Positions 46,437-56,350 of a stretch of 64,000 bases of DNA are shown here, one piece after another. Position 1 is the stretch's first letter. Each line of letters starts with the position of its first letter. The position numbers and the translations under genes are program-made. Source of the DNA: CAWCWN01 sp963799245 (GTDB lineage: Bacteria > Chloroflexota > Ktedonobacteria > Ktedonobacterales > Ktedonobacteraceae); contig CAWCWN010000003.1 of NCBI GenBank assembly GCA_963799245.1, positions 2,748,936-2,812,935 of the forward strand, read 5' to 3'. The notes beneath the pieces are model-generated. The model was not told where the DNA came from. It did not search any database and saw only the letters and a list, made by a program, of their open reading frames with translations.

Positions 46437-46626
46437 CGAGCCTCATGAGTTCGAGCGTTTGATCAAGCACATGGACGATCATGATATCAAAGGGAAGCGC
46501 AATCAACTTGCACATGGAGATGTCATTACAAAAGAGATCGCATCAACATTACGTGAATGTGTGATTGGAGATCGTAATAAGCCGGGAATATTGTGCTGGA
46601 TGGCGGAATATATGAGGCCAACTTAG
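46423..46626 (+). pseudogene. Displaced C-terminal end of the McrC-like protein
   Basis: SEPHEFERLIKHMDDHDIKGKRNQLAHGDVITKE follows directly after WLVSEF of the preceding frame, with similar codon use, and ends at 46626. KRNQLAHGDVI resembles the N-x-x-AH motif of helical HEPN-like folds. It could also be a tiny separate gene, but no ribosome-binding site is evident. A single-base shift near 46425 is the simplest explanation. Confidence 0.5.
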
Positions 46627-46792
46627 GCTCGAACATGTTGATCGATGAACATGCTCCTAAAAAATAAACTGTTACGAAATTAATTCCAGGAGTAATGGAG
46701 TCAAGGCAACCAAAAGGTTGATGCAACTAACTGTCGATCTGTCGGTGACACGCGCTGAGAGAGTATAGATATTTATTTGAGGATAGGTGAAT

Positions 46793-47866
46793 ATGACAGC
46801 AATCTGGCAAAACGATGGGTCCCGTTGGCATTTACTCTCGCCGACAGGATTTCCGAATGAAGCAACGCTGCATACTTTGGTAGAGAAAGCTCCTCACTTG
46901 CTGCCGCTGGCGGGTACACCTCGCTTAATTGTCGTTGGCCGAGAAGTGCAGCTTGGCAATGGGCGAGCAGACTTAATTGCGATAGAGCCGACCGGACGCA
47001 TTACGATTATCGAGATCAAGCTTGCGAGGAATGCAGAAGCGCGTCGAGCAGTCATTGCGCAGCTACTTGCCTATGCTGCGTATCTGTGGGGTATGGAGCC
47101 ATCAAATTTGGAACAAGATGTGCTCTCCCAGCATTTGCATGCACGCGGATATGAGAGCCTTGCAGGTGCAGTTGAGTCGAACGACCAGGAAGGGTCATTT
47201 GATGCCGACACATTTTCTGCTGGCATAGCTGAAAATCTGAAGTATGGACATTTTCGCCTGGTCTTCGTCCTAGATGAAGCTCCAGAGGAGCTGGTCAGAT
47301 TGTCGAGTTATCTTGAGACGATTAGCGATCAACTGGTCATCGATCTGATTACTCTCTCTGCTTATACGGTGAATGACTCTCAGATACTTGTACCACAGCG
47401 TGTGGAAGCGGAGCCTCAAAAATTGGAAACGTCGCCATTGACTACTCCACAATCGAAAGCAGAGGGACAATTAGCCGAGGGAGCTGGGGATTTTATTGCG
47501 AATATAGAAACTGCACCTGAGGCATCCAAACCACTCCTGCGAAAATTGAGTGATTGGGCCATCAAACTTGAGCGGGAAAGGCTGGTCAAACTAAAAACGT
47601 ATCATGGAAAATCGGGCATTCTGACGCTTCTTCCCCGTTTAGTGGCAGATGATGCCGGCCTCGTCTCAATCTATAACAATCATGGGGTGGGCTATTTGCA
47701 ATTTTGGCGGACTGTTTTCGAGCGCCGCGCTCCTAAGAGCCTGGCTCAGATCGAGTCCATCACACCAGTTAAACAGGGGAACAGTATCCGTGAGGTGAGT
47801 GACGAACTATTGAATGGGCTCACGATGGCATATAAAGAAGCGGTTAGCGGAGTAATAGAAGTATAA
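46793..47866 (+). CDS. PD-(D/E)xK nuclease-like protein, 357 aa
   Basis: ATG 46793 has GAGGA at 46779-46783. Residues 1-130 form a compact nuclease fold: GREVQLGNGRADLIAIE, then GRITIIEIKLARN (E-x-K) and RRAVIAQLLAYAAYLWG, the pattern of the RecB/NucS-like PD-(D/E)xK group. A beta-rich middle (FRLVFVLDEAPEELVRLSSYL) and a variable C-terminal part with a low-complexity linker follow. It starts 166 bp after the McrC-like gene and ends 23 bp before the truncated mcrB-like gene. It may therefore be the first gene of a second, McrBC-type module. Intact. The substrate is unknown. Confidence 0.78.
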   Translation: MTAIWQNDGSRWHLLSPTGFPNEATLHTLVEKAPHLLPLAGTPRLIVVGREVQLGNGRADLIAIEPTGRITIIEIKLARNAEARRAVIAQLLAYAAYLWGMEPSNLEQDVLSQHLHARGYESLAGAVESNDQEGSFDADTFSAGIAENLKYGHFRLVFVLDEAPEELVRLSSYLETISDQLVIDLITLSAYTVNDSQILVPQRVEAEPQKLETSPLTTPQSKAEGQLAEGAGDFIANIETAPEASKPLLRKLSDWAIKLERERLVKLKTYHGKSGILTLLPRLVADDAGLVSIYNNHGVGYLQFWRTVFERRAPKSLAQIESITPVKQGNSIREVSDELLNGLTMAYKEAVSGVIEV

Positions 47867-47889
47867 AGATGTATTTGGAGTGAAAAGTA

Positions 47890-48291
47890 ATGGAGCTAGA
47901 TCTTGATGAGCGCCTCGTCCGAGAATTAGAGGGGCTGTATAAAAAGCAGGAGAGTGAGGGGAAACTGCCTTCTCGTGCACAATTAGATCAATTTTACAAA
48001 ACATTCCGTGACAAATTTGGGCCAGATCAAATCAAAAACCTGGATGGAGAAGCACTCCTGGAAACGATCCATGGGCAAGGGAACAAAGAGAGCATGGCTT
48101 ACTGGTTGGAATTCAAAAATGATGATGAATTTCCTGCTATATTTGGGAGCATTGCAGGGGGCTCTTCCTTCAAGTTTGGTCTCTTTCGCAAGAAGGAGAC
48201 TGGTATCTGGACGTCGGGTACCCCACAAAGACCCATAGAGTTATCTATTGAACAAGCAATAGCCAAAGCAAGGGAGCATCGAGATCAACTA
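47890..48291 (+). pseudogene. N-terminal remnant of a second McrB-like ATPase (134 aa)
   Basis: The residues GNKESMAYWLEFKNDDEFPAIFGSIAGGSSFKFGLFRKKETG written here only as the 48080-48210 stretch match, as I recall, the N-terminal domain that precedes the AAA+ module in a group of McrB-like proteins. The gene is cut at CTA (48289-48291) by an IS630 remnant; the following codons GTA CAC TAA belong to the IS end. No AAA+ domain is left. An mcrC gene without its mcrB lies at 51830-53109 and is probably the former partner. Confidence 0.6.
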
Positions 48292-48680
48292 GTACACTAA
48301 GGCAGAGATATCTCCACGATTAAGCGATGCCCGTGTACGTCCACTTGATAGGTTTAGCCATCGTGCGATTATAGTAGTCGATGAAGGCCAGGATCTGGTC
48401 GCGCAAGTCATCGAGCGAGATGAAATTGCCGCGTTTGAGAAGCTTACGTACCAGAATGCTCAGCCAGATTTCGACCTGGTTCATCCAGGATGCATGCTTT
48501 GGGGTGTAATAAAACACCACGCGGTGCGCTAAATCATGCAAGAAGGCCGCACGGCACATCACTCGAGCGCAGAATGCCGCGCTTGCCTTTGACTCCTAGC
48601 GTCTCCTGCTCAATTCCTTCCAGGTCGGCAATCCAGCGAACCAGAGATTCTGAGCGGTGAATGTCCAGGTTGTCCATGAT
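48292..48680 (-). mobile_element. Truncated IS630 copy (copy B2)
   Basis: The left end GTACACTAAGGCAGAGATAT follows CTA of the mcrB-like remnant, again a CTAG-type target. The remaining coding part (48680 down to 48320) is the DDE C-terminus: MDNLDIHRSESLVRW, a frame change near 48560, then PKHASWMNQVEIWLS and KPIKWTYTGIA. It is closely related to copy B at 29000-30290. Its other half was removed where the large IS starts at 48681. Confidence 0.85.
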
Positions 48681-50949
48681 CCCACGGGATGCGCAACGAG
48701 GTTGTTGAAGAGCTAATCTGTGATCAGGGAGGCAAAAGCCACGCGTATCTGAACATTGAACTGGTGAGAAGTGGCAGAAAGAGAAGGAAAGAGCGCGAAA
48801 AAGGCCGAAGATGAGAGGAATCGAAGAAAAACCAGGAAAAGAGGCCACAAGGCTCTACGCGGAGAAGCAAGGCTGACCGAGGTAAGGGAACATACAGACA
48901 ACAGATCAGTCTATGACGCTGTCGCCACATCGAGCGAAGTGGCAAAGGTTGTTGGGACGCCGAACAGCTTGATCATGACTTGACCAGCTGTTGGGGCTCG
49001 CGCGTTGCGAGCCAGACGCTCTGTCCAGGCGAGACGATAATGCGCCCGCTGCGCACGGGACAAGGGTGAAGGAGAAAGAGCTGAGGCGGCAGAGAGGGCT
49101 GGCTCCATCTGCACCTGCAGGCATTGGTCTCGCAGCAGTTGCATGCATGCTCGACGATGCAGCCTCCGGTTCCAGTCACGCCAGAGGAGGGGAGCCGAGC
49201 CGACGACCAGAGGATGCAGCAGGACACTCACCTGGCGCGGCTTGTTGGTGGCGTTGCCCTGCCATTGGCACTGCTCGCGCAGCCGACAAGGGCGACAACT
49301 ACGAATGCTGGCCGCATAGACTACGCGCAAACTCCCATCAGCCTCTCGACGCCGCTCCTGGGGGTGAAGCTGCTGCCCTGCTGGACAGCGCAGCGTTCCA
49401 TCGGGCTGGAGAGGGAAGTCTGGTCCGGAGAAGCGGCCCGTCTTCCAGGAGGTGGCCGTGGTGGGTGAACCATATCCAGACACGGGCGCTGATGAGGCTG
49501 TACGCAGAGCCGCCTGCTCGCTCGGCGGCGGGATGGTAGGGGCAAATTCGGTGGTGCGTATGGGCGTCGGTTCCAACTGATGCCCCAGCTCCAGCCGCAG
49601 GTTCCACACCCATTGTGAGACCACCTGCCAGCACTCTTGCCCCCAGGCTGAGTGGCTGCACCAGCGATCGGGGTCGATTTCCTGATCCTCATCGGCCAGA
49701 GCAGGCTCAAAGGCACCGCGATGCAGATACACCTCAACGACGTCAGAAGCCGTGAAGGCCTGTTGCGGCAGGTTCGTGAAGAAGAGTTCATAGACGATCC
49801 CCGCACGCGTGACACCCACCGGACTCTTCTTTTTGCCGGCTGGATGGGTAGCTACGACCACGCGGCAGGACACGCCCTCGGGCCCCAGCGGCACCTGCGG
49901 ACAGTCGTAGAGGCTGCGCACGATCGGGCTTTCTGGTCGCTGCTGGAACTGATCGGGAGGCAGGTGCAAACGCGCCTGAACAAGCGGATGATCGAGCACG
50001 GTGTACTCTTTGCCGCGGGTCACAAAGGCGAAGCCTGCCAGATCAGCGAGCACGGCTCCGGTCCCATATTGGCCGTCGAGCCGCAGTAGAGTGCGCTCCT
50101 GTGGGAGCTGATACGCCGTGAGATACCGACCAATGGCCGCGAGCGCCTTTCGCAGTTCCTCTCGGTAGCGACCGTTGCCCCGATTGCCAAAAGAGCCGAG
50201 CCAATGGTAACTGTGAGCCTGGCTGATGACGGTGCGCGTCCGGACCACTTGCCCACGCTTGCGCCCCCGGTAGCCAGGCGCACAGACCTCATCCAACCGG
50301 CGAAAGGCTGGGGGCAAGTCGTCGCTCTGGGGTAAGGCGCGTTGGCGAGCGGCTTCCCGCGTGCCATCGACGTCAAAGACCACCCAGGTAGTTCCTGCTC
50401 GATCCACCAGGCCCCCGGTTGGCTTCTCATTCGAGGCATTGGAGAGGGGGCGGCTGAGCAGATCGTCAAGAAACAGGGTGCGCAGGGCTTCGACGGGTAC
50501 CTCCGTCAACGCCGCTAAAAAACGGGAGAGCGCCGAACGGGAGGGGAGTCGATCGCGCTCAAACAAGGCCATGAACGGAATCGCAAAGGGCTGGAGTTGC
50601 TTGTAGAACTCCTCCAGGGTGCGTTCGCCGCTGATGGCATAGCCGGAGAGGACGGCAAGAAAGTCGATCACCTCGTAGTGCCCGAAGCGCCGTCGGGCAA
50701 AGCGCACCCCTTCGCTGATCTTGGTCAGGACACCGTGCTTGCGAAGATAGCTGATGAGTAGCACGACTTCGCCAAACCAGAAAGGGGTCGAGGGGTTGGA
50801 CTCTGAAGTCGTCTGGATTTTTACCGAACTGTCGGCGATACTTGTCATGTCTACCTCCTTGTTGAGAAGCGGTTGTGTTCTTTCTCTTCAAGGAGGCATA
50901 TTTTTATGCCGATTGGCTACAGGTCACACCTCGTTGCGCATCGCGTGGG
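48681..50949 (-). mobile_element. Large IS4-clan insertion sequence, copy a
   Basis: The ends CCCACGGGATGCGCAACGAG (from 48681) and the inverse of CCCACGCGATGCGCAACGAG (to 50949) form terminal repeats. It contains one long transposase gene and is 2269 bp. Related ends occur at 21913, 23576, 53110 and 55390. The copy is inverted relative to copy b at 53110-55390. Confidence 0.88.
48911..50848 (-). CDS. IS4-clan DDE transposase, 645 aa
   Basis: The start at 50848 has AAGGAGG just upstream. The N-terminal part resembles other DDE transposases (FARRRFGHYEVIDFLAVLSGYAISGERTLEEFY). Catalytic-domain motifs: WVVFDVDGTREAARQRALP (Asp), LLRLDGQYGTGAVLADL (Asp), and a later Glu region near VYELFFTNLPQQAFTASDVVEVYLHRG. 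A Cys-rich tail (SCRPCRLREQCQW) is seen in IS1182-like proteins. I cannot settle between IS1182-, IS1380- and IS4-type families. The ORF is complete, so this is the likely active copy of the pair. Confidence 0.85.
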   Translation of the reverse strand: MTSIADSSVKIQTTSESNPSTPFWFGEVVLLISYLRKHGVLTKISEGVRFARRRFGHYEVIDFLAVLSGYAISGERTLEEFYKQLQPFAIPFMALFERDRLPSRSALSRFLAALTEVPVEALRTLFLDDLLSRPLSNASNEKPTGGLVDRAGTTWVVFDVDGTREAARQRALPQSDDLPPAFRRLDEVCAPGYRGRKRGQVVRTRTVISQAHSYHWLGSFGNRGNGRYREELRKALAAIGRYLTAYQLPQERTLLRLDGQYGTGAVLADLAGFAFVTRGKEYTVLDHPLVQARLHLPPDQFQQRPESPIVRSLYDCPQVPLGPEGVSCRVVVATHPAGKKKSPVGVTRAGIVYELFFTNLPQQAFTASDVVEVYLHRGAFEPALADEDQEIDPDRWCSHSAWGQECWQVVSQWVWNLRLELGHQLEPTPIRTTEFAPTIPPPSEQAALRTASSAPVSGYGSPTTATSWKTGRFSGPDFPLQPDGTLRCPAGQQLHPQERRREADGSLRVVYAASIRSCRPCRLREQCQWQGNATNKPRQVSVLLHPLVVGSAPLLWRDWNRRLHRRACMQLLRDQCLQVQMEPALSAASALSPSPLSRAQRAHYRLAWTERLARNARAPTAGQVMIKLFGVPTTFATSLDVATAS

Positions 50950-51581
50950 TAGCTTGGGCAGAAGTCACTTGCACGACAAGCCTGATGGATACCCACTGCG
51001 CCGAACAGATCATCCACGATTGGCCGGACGGCCGTGTACCACGCAAAGCTGAGAAAAATCAGCAGGATCAGCTGCACACCGTAGAAATGCAGACGCTGAA
51101 ACGCTATTGCCGCCCCGCTCCTGACCTGCGTTTGCCGCCGCTCCGCTTCCAGCAGCGCCACCAGGGCCAAGGCAGGAAGAGCGAATGCAGCTGCTGAGAC
51201 GACATTCGACCCTGGAGATTGGGCAAGAGGGAGGATGACGCCAAAACCGATGAAAGGAACAGCCAGGCAGATGCCTATTGCTTCCACACTGTTGAGGAAA
51301 AAGGCCCGAATGGCGCTGGTTGCGGCGGCAGGATCGTTGCGTCTGTCGCGACGGATCAGCCAGTAGTGCAGCACGGCCAGGGCTCCAGCGATCACAGATG
51401 CGATGGCCGCCAAGGCGATAGCTTGTATCACCTGGGCCTGACTGGGCAGCGCATCAGATGAGCCTCGCAACGGAGTGAACACCAAGAGTGTTGAGAGCAA
51501 CCCGCCGATAGTTACCGCAATAAAGATGAGTAAGGCAATGTAGACGGTATAAAGGTAGAAACGAAAAAGATTGCGCACCAT
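50950..51581 (-). pseudogene. N-terminal part of a split membrane protein gene
   Basis: About 210 codons from ATG 51581 (GGAGG upstream) encode at least five hydrophobic segments (for example YLYTVYIALLIFIAVTIGG and VIQAIALAAIASVIAGALAVL). The gene is cut at AGCTA (50950-50954 on the other strand) by IS copy a. Joined to 55396-56350 it gives one 528-aa protein (...FCPSYNLFGLAVSLLW...). It may belong to the DUF5671-like membrane proteins, a guess by eye. See the inversion finding. Confidence 0.85.
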
Positions 51582-51829
51582 AGAGATCCCTCCTGATGAA
51601 TAGAATGAAACCGAGAAGCCGCATCTCTGAGGCTACTCGCAGTAAGTATACTCTTCCGCTGCTTCTTCGCCAAAGGTCATTTGACCTATTCCTCAGCGAG
51701 AAAAAGCCTCCTGCTGCATTCCTCATTGGTGTATTCACACCAATGAACTGAGACCTGGAGCCAAAGGAAGCGTCTTATGCACAATGGTCTTTCTCCCCGT
51801 TGTTTCCAATCTCGGAAGGATTTCATGTA

Positions 51830-53109
51830 TTATCCATCTCCGAATGCTAATTGAGTTGCAAAGCCTACACGTGATTTTTCGGTATGCACGGCCCCTCTCT
51901 CAGAGAGCAATTTTTCCAGTTGAAGAAGGTGCACAGGGCGTACAATAACGTGAGCTCTCGCTTTGCTATGCATGGGGAGACGTACTTCGATCCTCGCTTC
52001 CTGCGCATCAGACTCTGTTGTAGGGTAGAGAATGGTCGCGCGATCGCATGAGTCGTAGCCGAGGGCATACATGACTAACTGGTAGAGCATGTCGGGAGGG
52101 AGCATTTTGGCCCAGAGATCTCGATATTTCGCATCGAGGATAGCAACAATCCTGCTGCCCTTTTTGATCACGTAATCAGGACGTAATTCTGGATTGCCAT
52201 AGCCTTTGGGATTATACGCTGCAACATAGCTCATCGCCCCTCGTATCCAAGACTGATCCTGTACATCATACTCTGGCAAATGCTCCTGAAAAAAACGCGA
52301 GAGTAAGTTCTGGAAGAAGAGATTCATGTCAAATAAAAAGCCTGGTAAGTGTATGTGGTGTTGATATTCATCAATACTGATGCCTTGACTTGTGAACAGC
52401 ATCTCAATAATCGTGATGGCGGGGGCATATGCTTTTGTCAAGCGGTCCATCTCCCTATAGAGACGCTTAAGGGTGTGTGTCTCTAACTTGATTGATGATA
52501 TGTCTGGTGCGAGACGTTGTACGTCTATGCTTAATAATTCATCATACGCTAGCTGAGCCCCCAGCCGTAAACCGGCGAGGAGAACTTGGTTGATCAGGCA
52601 ATCTTCGAGTCTGGGATAATGGATGCACGGTAATGATGCTTGAAATATTCCACCTTGATTGGCAATCTGTTGTATCGCCATGCGCCCCCGAGGGCTGGTA
52701 AGCATCTCTTCTCGGCGTACATAGCGCCGATGAAGACCACGCATGAGTAGTTCTTTCGCCTCCGCGAGCAATTGATGGATGAATAGGTCTTGAAACGACA
52801 AAGACTCGGCATCAAATGCGGCAGAAGAAAACAGATCAAGCTGCCTGAGCCCGTAGGTGTACTGTACCAGGCGCAGCAATGGGAGCAGCTCAATCTTAGG
52901 GCGGATGGTAATCTGCAGATCGCCCACATCGATCCTACCAACATGCGCTGCAGCTTCTATTGCTATCCCTTGACGCAATTGAGTGATTGTGAGCTTACCA
53001 GACTGTGAGAGAGCATCTATCAAAGTTTGCGTGGTGCTATCTTCGGGTAGTACCACATTGGCAAGCTCTTTGTGCGTTTTTATGGAGACATGTTGCCACT
53101 CTCGTAAAT
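51830..53109 (-). pseudogene. mcrC: mcrC-like gene, 5' end removed by IS copy b
   Basis: McrC is the nuclease subunit of McrBC-type (type IV) restriction. About 426 native codons remain, beginning LREWQHVSIKTH at the IS junction (53109) and ending at 51830. Family features: GRIDVGDLQITIRPKIE (N-terminal beta part), MLTSPRGRMAIQQI, and the PD-(D/E)xK core RPDYVIKKGSRIVAILDAKY near the C-terminus, followed by LYQLVMYALGY. Apparent codons upstream of 53109 are IS sequence. Only a small N-terminal piece seems lost. It now lies inside an inverted segment; before the inversion it would have been downstream of, and co-directional with, the mcrB-like remnant at 47890. Confidence 0.83.
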
Positions 53110-55390
53110 CCCACGCGATGCGCAACGAGATGTAACCTGTAGCCAATCGGCGTAAAAATATGCCTCCTTGAAGAGAAAGAACACAACCAGTTCTCAACAA
53201 GGAGGTAGACATGACAAGTATCGCCGATAGTTCGGTGAAAATCCAGACGACTTCAGAGTCCAACCCCTCGACCCCTTCCTGGTTTGGCGAAGCCGTGCTG
53301 CTCATCGAGCTATCTTCGCAAGCACGGTGTCCTGACCAAGATCAGTGAGCGCGTGCGCTTTGCGCGACGGCGCTTCGGGCGCTACGAGGTGATCGACTTT
53401 CTCGCCGTCCTCTTCGGCTATGCCATCAGCGGTGAACGCACGCTGGAGGAGCCTTCTACGAGGGGCTCCAGCCCTTTGCGGTCCCGTTCATGGCCTTGTT
53501 TGAGCGTGACCGACTCCCCGCTCGCTCGACCCTCTCGCGCTTTTTGGCGGCGTTGACCGAGGAGCCCGTCGAAGCCCTGCGCACCCTGTTTCTTGATGAT
53601 CTGCTCAGCCGCCCGCTCTCCAATGCCTCGAACGAGAAGCAAACCGGAGGTCTGGTGGATCGAACAGGAACTACCTGGGTGGTCTTTGACATCGATGGCA
53701 CGCGTGAAGCCGCCCGCCAACGCGCCTTACCCCAGACCGAAGACTTGCCCCCCGCCTTTCGCCGGTTGGATGAGGTCTGTGCTGCCTGGCTACACAGGGC
53801 GCAAGCGTGGGCAAGTCGTCCGGACGCGCACGGTCATCAGCCAGGCCCACAGTTACCAGTGGCTCGGCTCGTTTGGCAACCGGGGCAACGGACGCTACCG
53901 AGAGGAACTGCGCAAAGGCCTCGCGGCCATCGGTCGTTATCTCACGGCGCATCAGCTTCCACAGGAGCGCACTCTGCTCCGGCTCGACGGCCAATATGGG
54001 ACCGGAGCCGTGCTCGCTGATCTGGCTGGGTTCGCGTTTGTGACCCGCGGCAAAGAGTACACCGTGCTGGATCATCCGCTTGTCCAGGCGCGTTTGCACC
54101 TGCCCCCAGATCAGTTCCAACAGCGACCAGAAAGCCAGATGGTGCGCAGCCTCTACGACTGCCCAGAGGTGCCGGTGGGGCCCGAGGGCGTGCTCTGCCG
54201 CGTGGTCGTGGCAACCCATCCAGCCGGCAAAAAGAAGAGCCCGGTCGGCGTCACGCGTGCAGGCATCGTCTACGAACTCTTCTTCACCAACCTGCCACAA
54301 CAGGCGTTCACCGCTTCTGATGTCGTCGAGCTGTACCTGCATCGCGGCGCCTTTGAGCCTACGCTCTGCAGATGAGGATCAGGAGAACGACCCCGATCGC
54401 TGGTGCAGTCATTCGGCCTGGGGGCAGGAGTGCTGGCAGATGGTCTCACAATGGGTGTGGAACCTGCGCCTGGAACTGGGGCATCAGTTGGAGCCGACGC
54501 CCATGCGCACCACCGAGTTTGCTCCTGCCATCCCGCCTGCCGAGCGAGCAGGCTGCCGACTCAGCCTCATCGCGCCCGCGTCTGGCTATGGTCCACCCAC
54601 CACGGCCACCTCCTGGAAAACGGGCCGCTTCTCCGGAACAGACTTTCCTCTCCAGCCCGATGGAACGCTGCGGTGTCCAGCAGGGCAGTCGCTTCACCGC
54701 CCAGGAGCGGCGTCGAGAAGCTGACGGCAGTCTGCGCGTGGTCTATGCGGCCAGCATTCGCAGTTGTCGCCCCTGTCCGCTGCGCGAGCAGTGTCAATGG
54801 CAGGGCAACGCCACGGCAAAGCCGCGCCAGGTCAGTGTGCTGCTGCATCCGCTGCCGGTCGGCTCTGCTCCCGCTCCTCTGGCGGGACTGGAGCCGCAGA
54901 GCACATCGGCGTGCCTGCATGCAGCTGCTGCGCCACCAACGCATGCGAGATGAGCTGGAGCCAGCCCTCCTGCCGCCTCAGCCACCCGTCTCGCGTCATC
55001 CTTGTCCCGTGCGCAGCGGGCGCATTATCGTCTCTCGTGGGCCGAGCGGCTGGCTCGCAATGCGCGCGCCCCAACAGCTGGGCAAGTCACGATCAAGCTG
55101 TTCGGCGTCCCAGCAACCTTTGCCGCCTTCGCTCGGTTTGGCGACAGCGCATAGACTGATCTGCAGTCGATGTGCGTTCTCTCTCCTCGGACAAGCCTTG
55201 CTTCTCCGAGTGGAGCCTCATGGCCTCTTTTCCTGGCTGTTTCTTCGATTCCTCTCATCTTTGCCTGTTTCGCGCTCCTTCCTCTCTGTTTCTGCCAACT
55301 TCTCACGAGTTCAATGTTCAGATTCTGCGTGACTTTCGCCTCCCTCATCACAGATTAGCTCTTCAACAACCTCGTTGCGCATCCCGTGGG
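53110..55390 (+). mobile_element. Large IS4-clan insertion sequence, copy b (decayed)
   Basis: The ends CCCACGCGATGCGCAACGAG (from 53110) and the inverse of CCCACGGGATGCGCAACGAG (to 55390) match copy a in opposite orientation; length 2281 bp. Sequence is close to copy a throughout, but the transposase is frameshifted. With copy a it bounds the inverted segment 50950-53109. Confidence 0.88.
53211..55154 (+). pseudogene. IS4-clan transposase, frameshifted (copy b)
   Basis: This is a homologue of the 645-aa protein at 48911-50848, starting at ATG 53211 with AAGGAGG. The frame is lost within 90 bp (near 53290), is open in another to about 53455, and shifts again to 53490-53780 (RLPARSTLSRFLAALTEEPVEAL). 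It then runs in the frame 53790-54365 (YTGRKRGQVVRTRTVISQAHSYQW...LRLDGQYGTG) and breaks up further to 55154. At least five frame changes; inactive. Confidence 0.85.
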
Positions 55391-56350
55391 AGCTACAACC
55401 TGTTCGGGCTGGCGGTGAGTCTCCTCTGGTTTATCGCAGCCTGGCTTGGCTACGGTTGGCTGGTGAGACATGACAAAGCGCCGGTCCTGCGCTTCATCCT
55501 GCATGGTGCGCAGTTCGCCTCTGGCGTAGGGTTGGTGCTATTTGGCCTGTCTACCGCGATTGAACTGCTGCTCTTCCCGCTGTTTCATGTAGCCTTCTCA
55601 GCGAAAGATGTGCTTGGTCCATATCCAGCCTATGACGTTGTCTCCCCGCTCACGCTGGGCATACTCGTGGTGGTCGTCTACCACTGGTGGCTGCGCATGG
55701 CGGCTCAGCAGGCACTGATCGAGCGCGAGACCTTGTTTTTGACAGAGAAGGCAATTGTGGCCGTGTTAGCAGCGGCGGCGTTCTGGTGGGGCCTGGGCAA
55801 TCTGCTCTATAGCGCCCTCCAGGCAGGGGTGCCAGTGCCAAACGCGCCAGATCAACAATCCTGGGCCTCAGCTCTCGCGTTTCTGATCACAGGCGTTGGC
55901 TACTTCGCCCTCGATCTCTACCTGCGCCGACGTGATGTACAGGACCCGTTGTTGGCGGCTGGCCCTCGTCGCGGGTTCGTCTTCGCGCTGTTGGGCGCAG
56001 GCATCCTGTCCTGTGCCATCGGTGGGGTGACGGCGCTCTACGCCTGGGTCACCGCGCTCTTCGGCTCCCCCATCAATAACTGGCAGCAGACAACGCACGT
56101 GGGACTGGCTGCTTTTATCGTCGGCGTCATCCTCGTTGCCCTGTACTTGTGGGCAGCTCTCCAGGAGCAATTGTTCAGCGGCCGGGGCAAGAAACCCGCT
56201 CCGGTTCCGCCTGCGCCGCCAGTAGAGCCGACGCCGCCTGCCACGATTGAGAGTATCCTGGATGATCTGCTAGCTGGCACCATCTCGCGCGATGAGGCGG
56301 CGGCGCGGATTCGCGCGTTGGATGGGGCGTCGGTTAGCGCGAGTAGTTAA
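55391..56350 (+). pseudogene. C-terminal part of the split membrane protein gene
   Basis: Native codons start at AGCTAC (55391), directly after IS copy b, with SYNLFGLAVSLLWFIAAWLGYGW. About seven further hydrophobic segments follow. A Pro-rich linker and a short soluble tail (SILDDLLAGTISRDEAAARIRALDG written as the 56250-56330 stretch) resembling a SHOCT-like helix pair complete it. The frame upstream of 55391 is IS sequence. The N-terminal half is at 50950-51581 on the opposite strand. Confidence 0.85.

Noticed and set aside
53110..53305. Apparent N-terminus of the mcrC ORF (MSSTASPNQEG...)
   Set aside because: These codons are antisense to the end of IS copy b; the same residues appear next to copy a at 50754. 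Native mcrC starts at the junction 53109.
55172..55390. Apparent N-terminus of the membrane-protein ORF
   Set aside because: It lies in the right end of IS copy b; the true N-terminal half is at 50950-51581.
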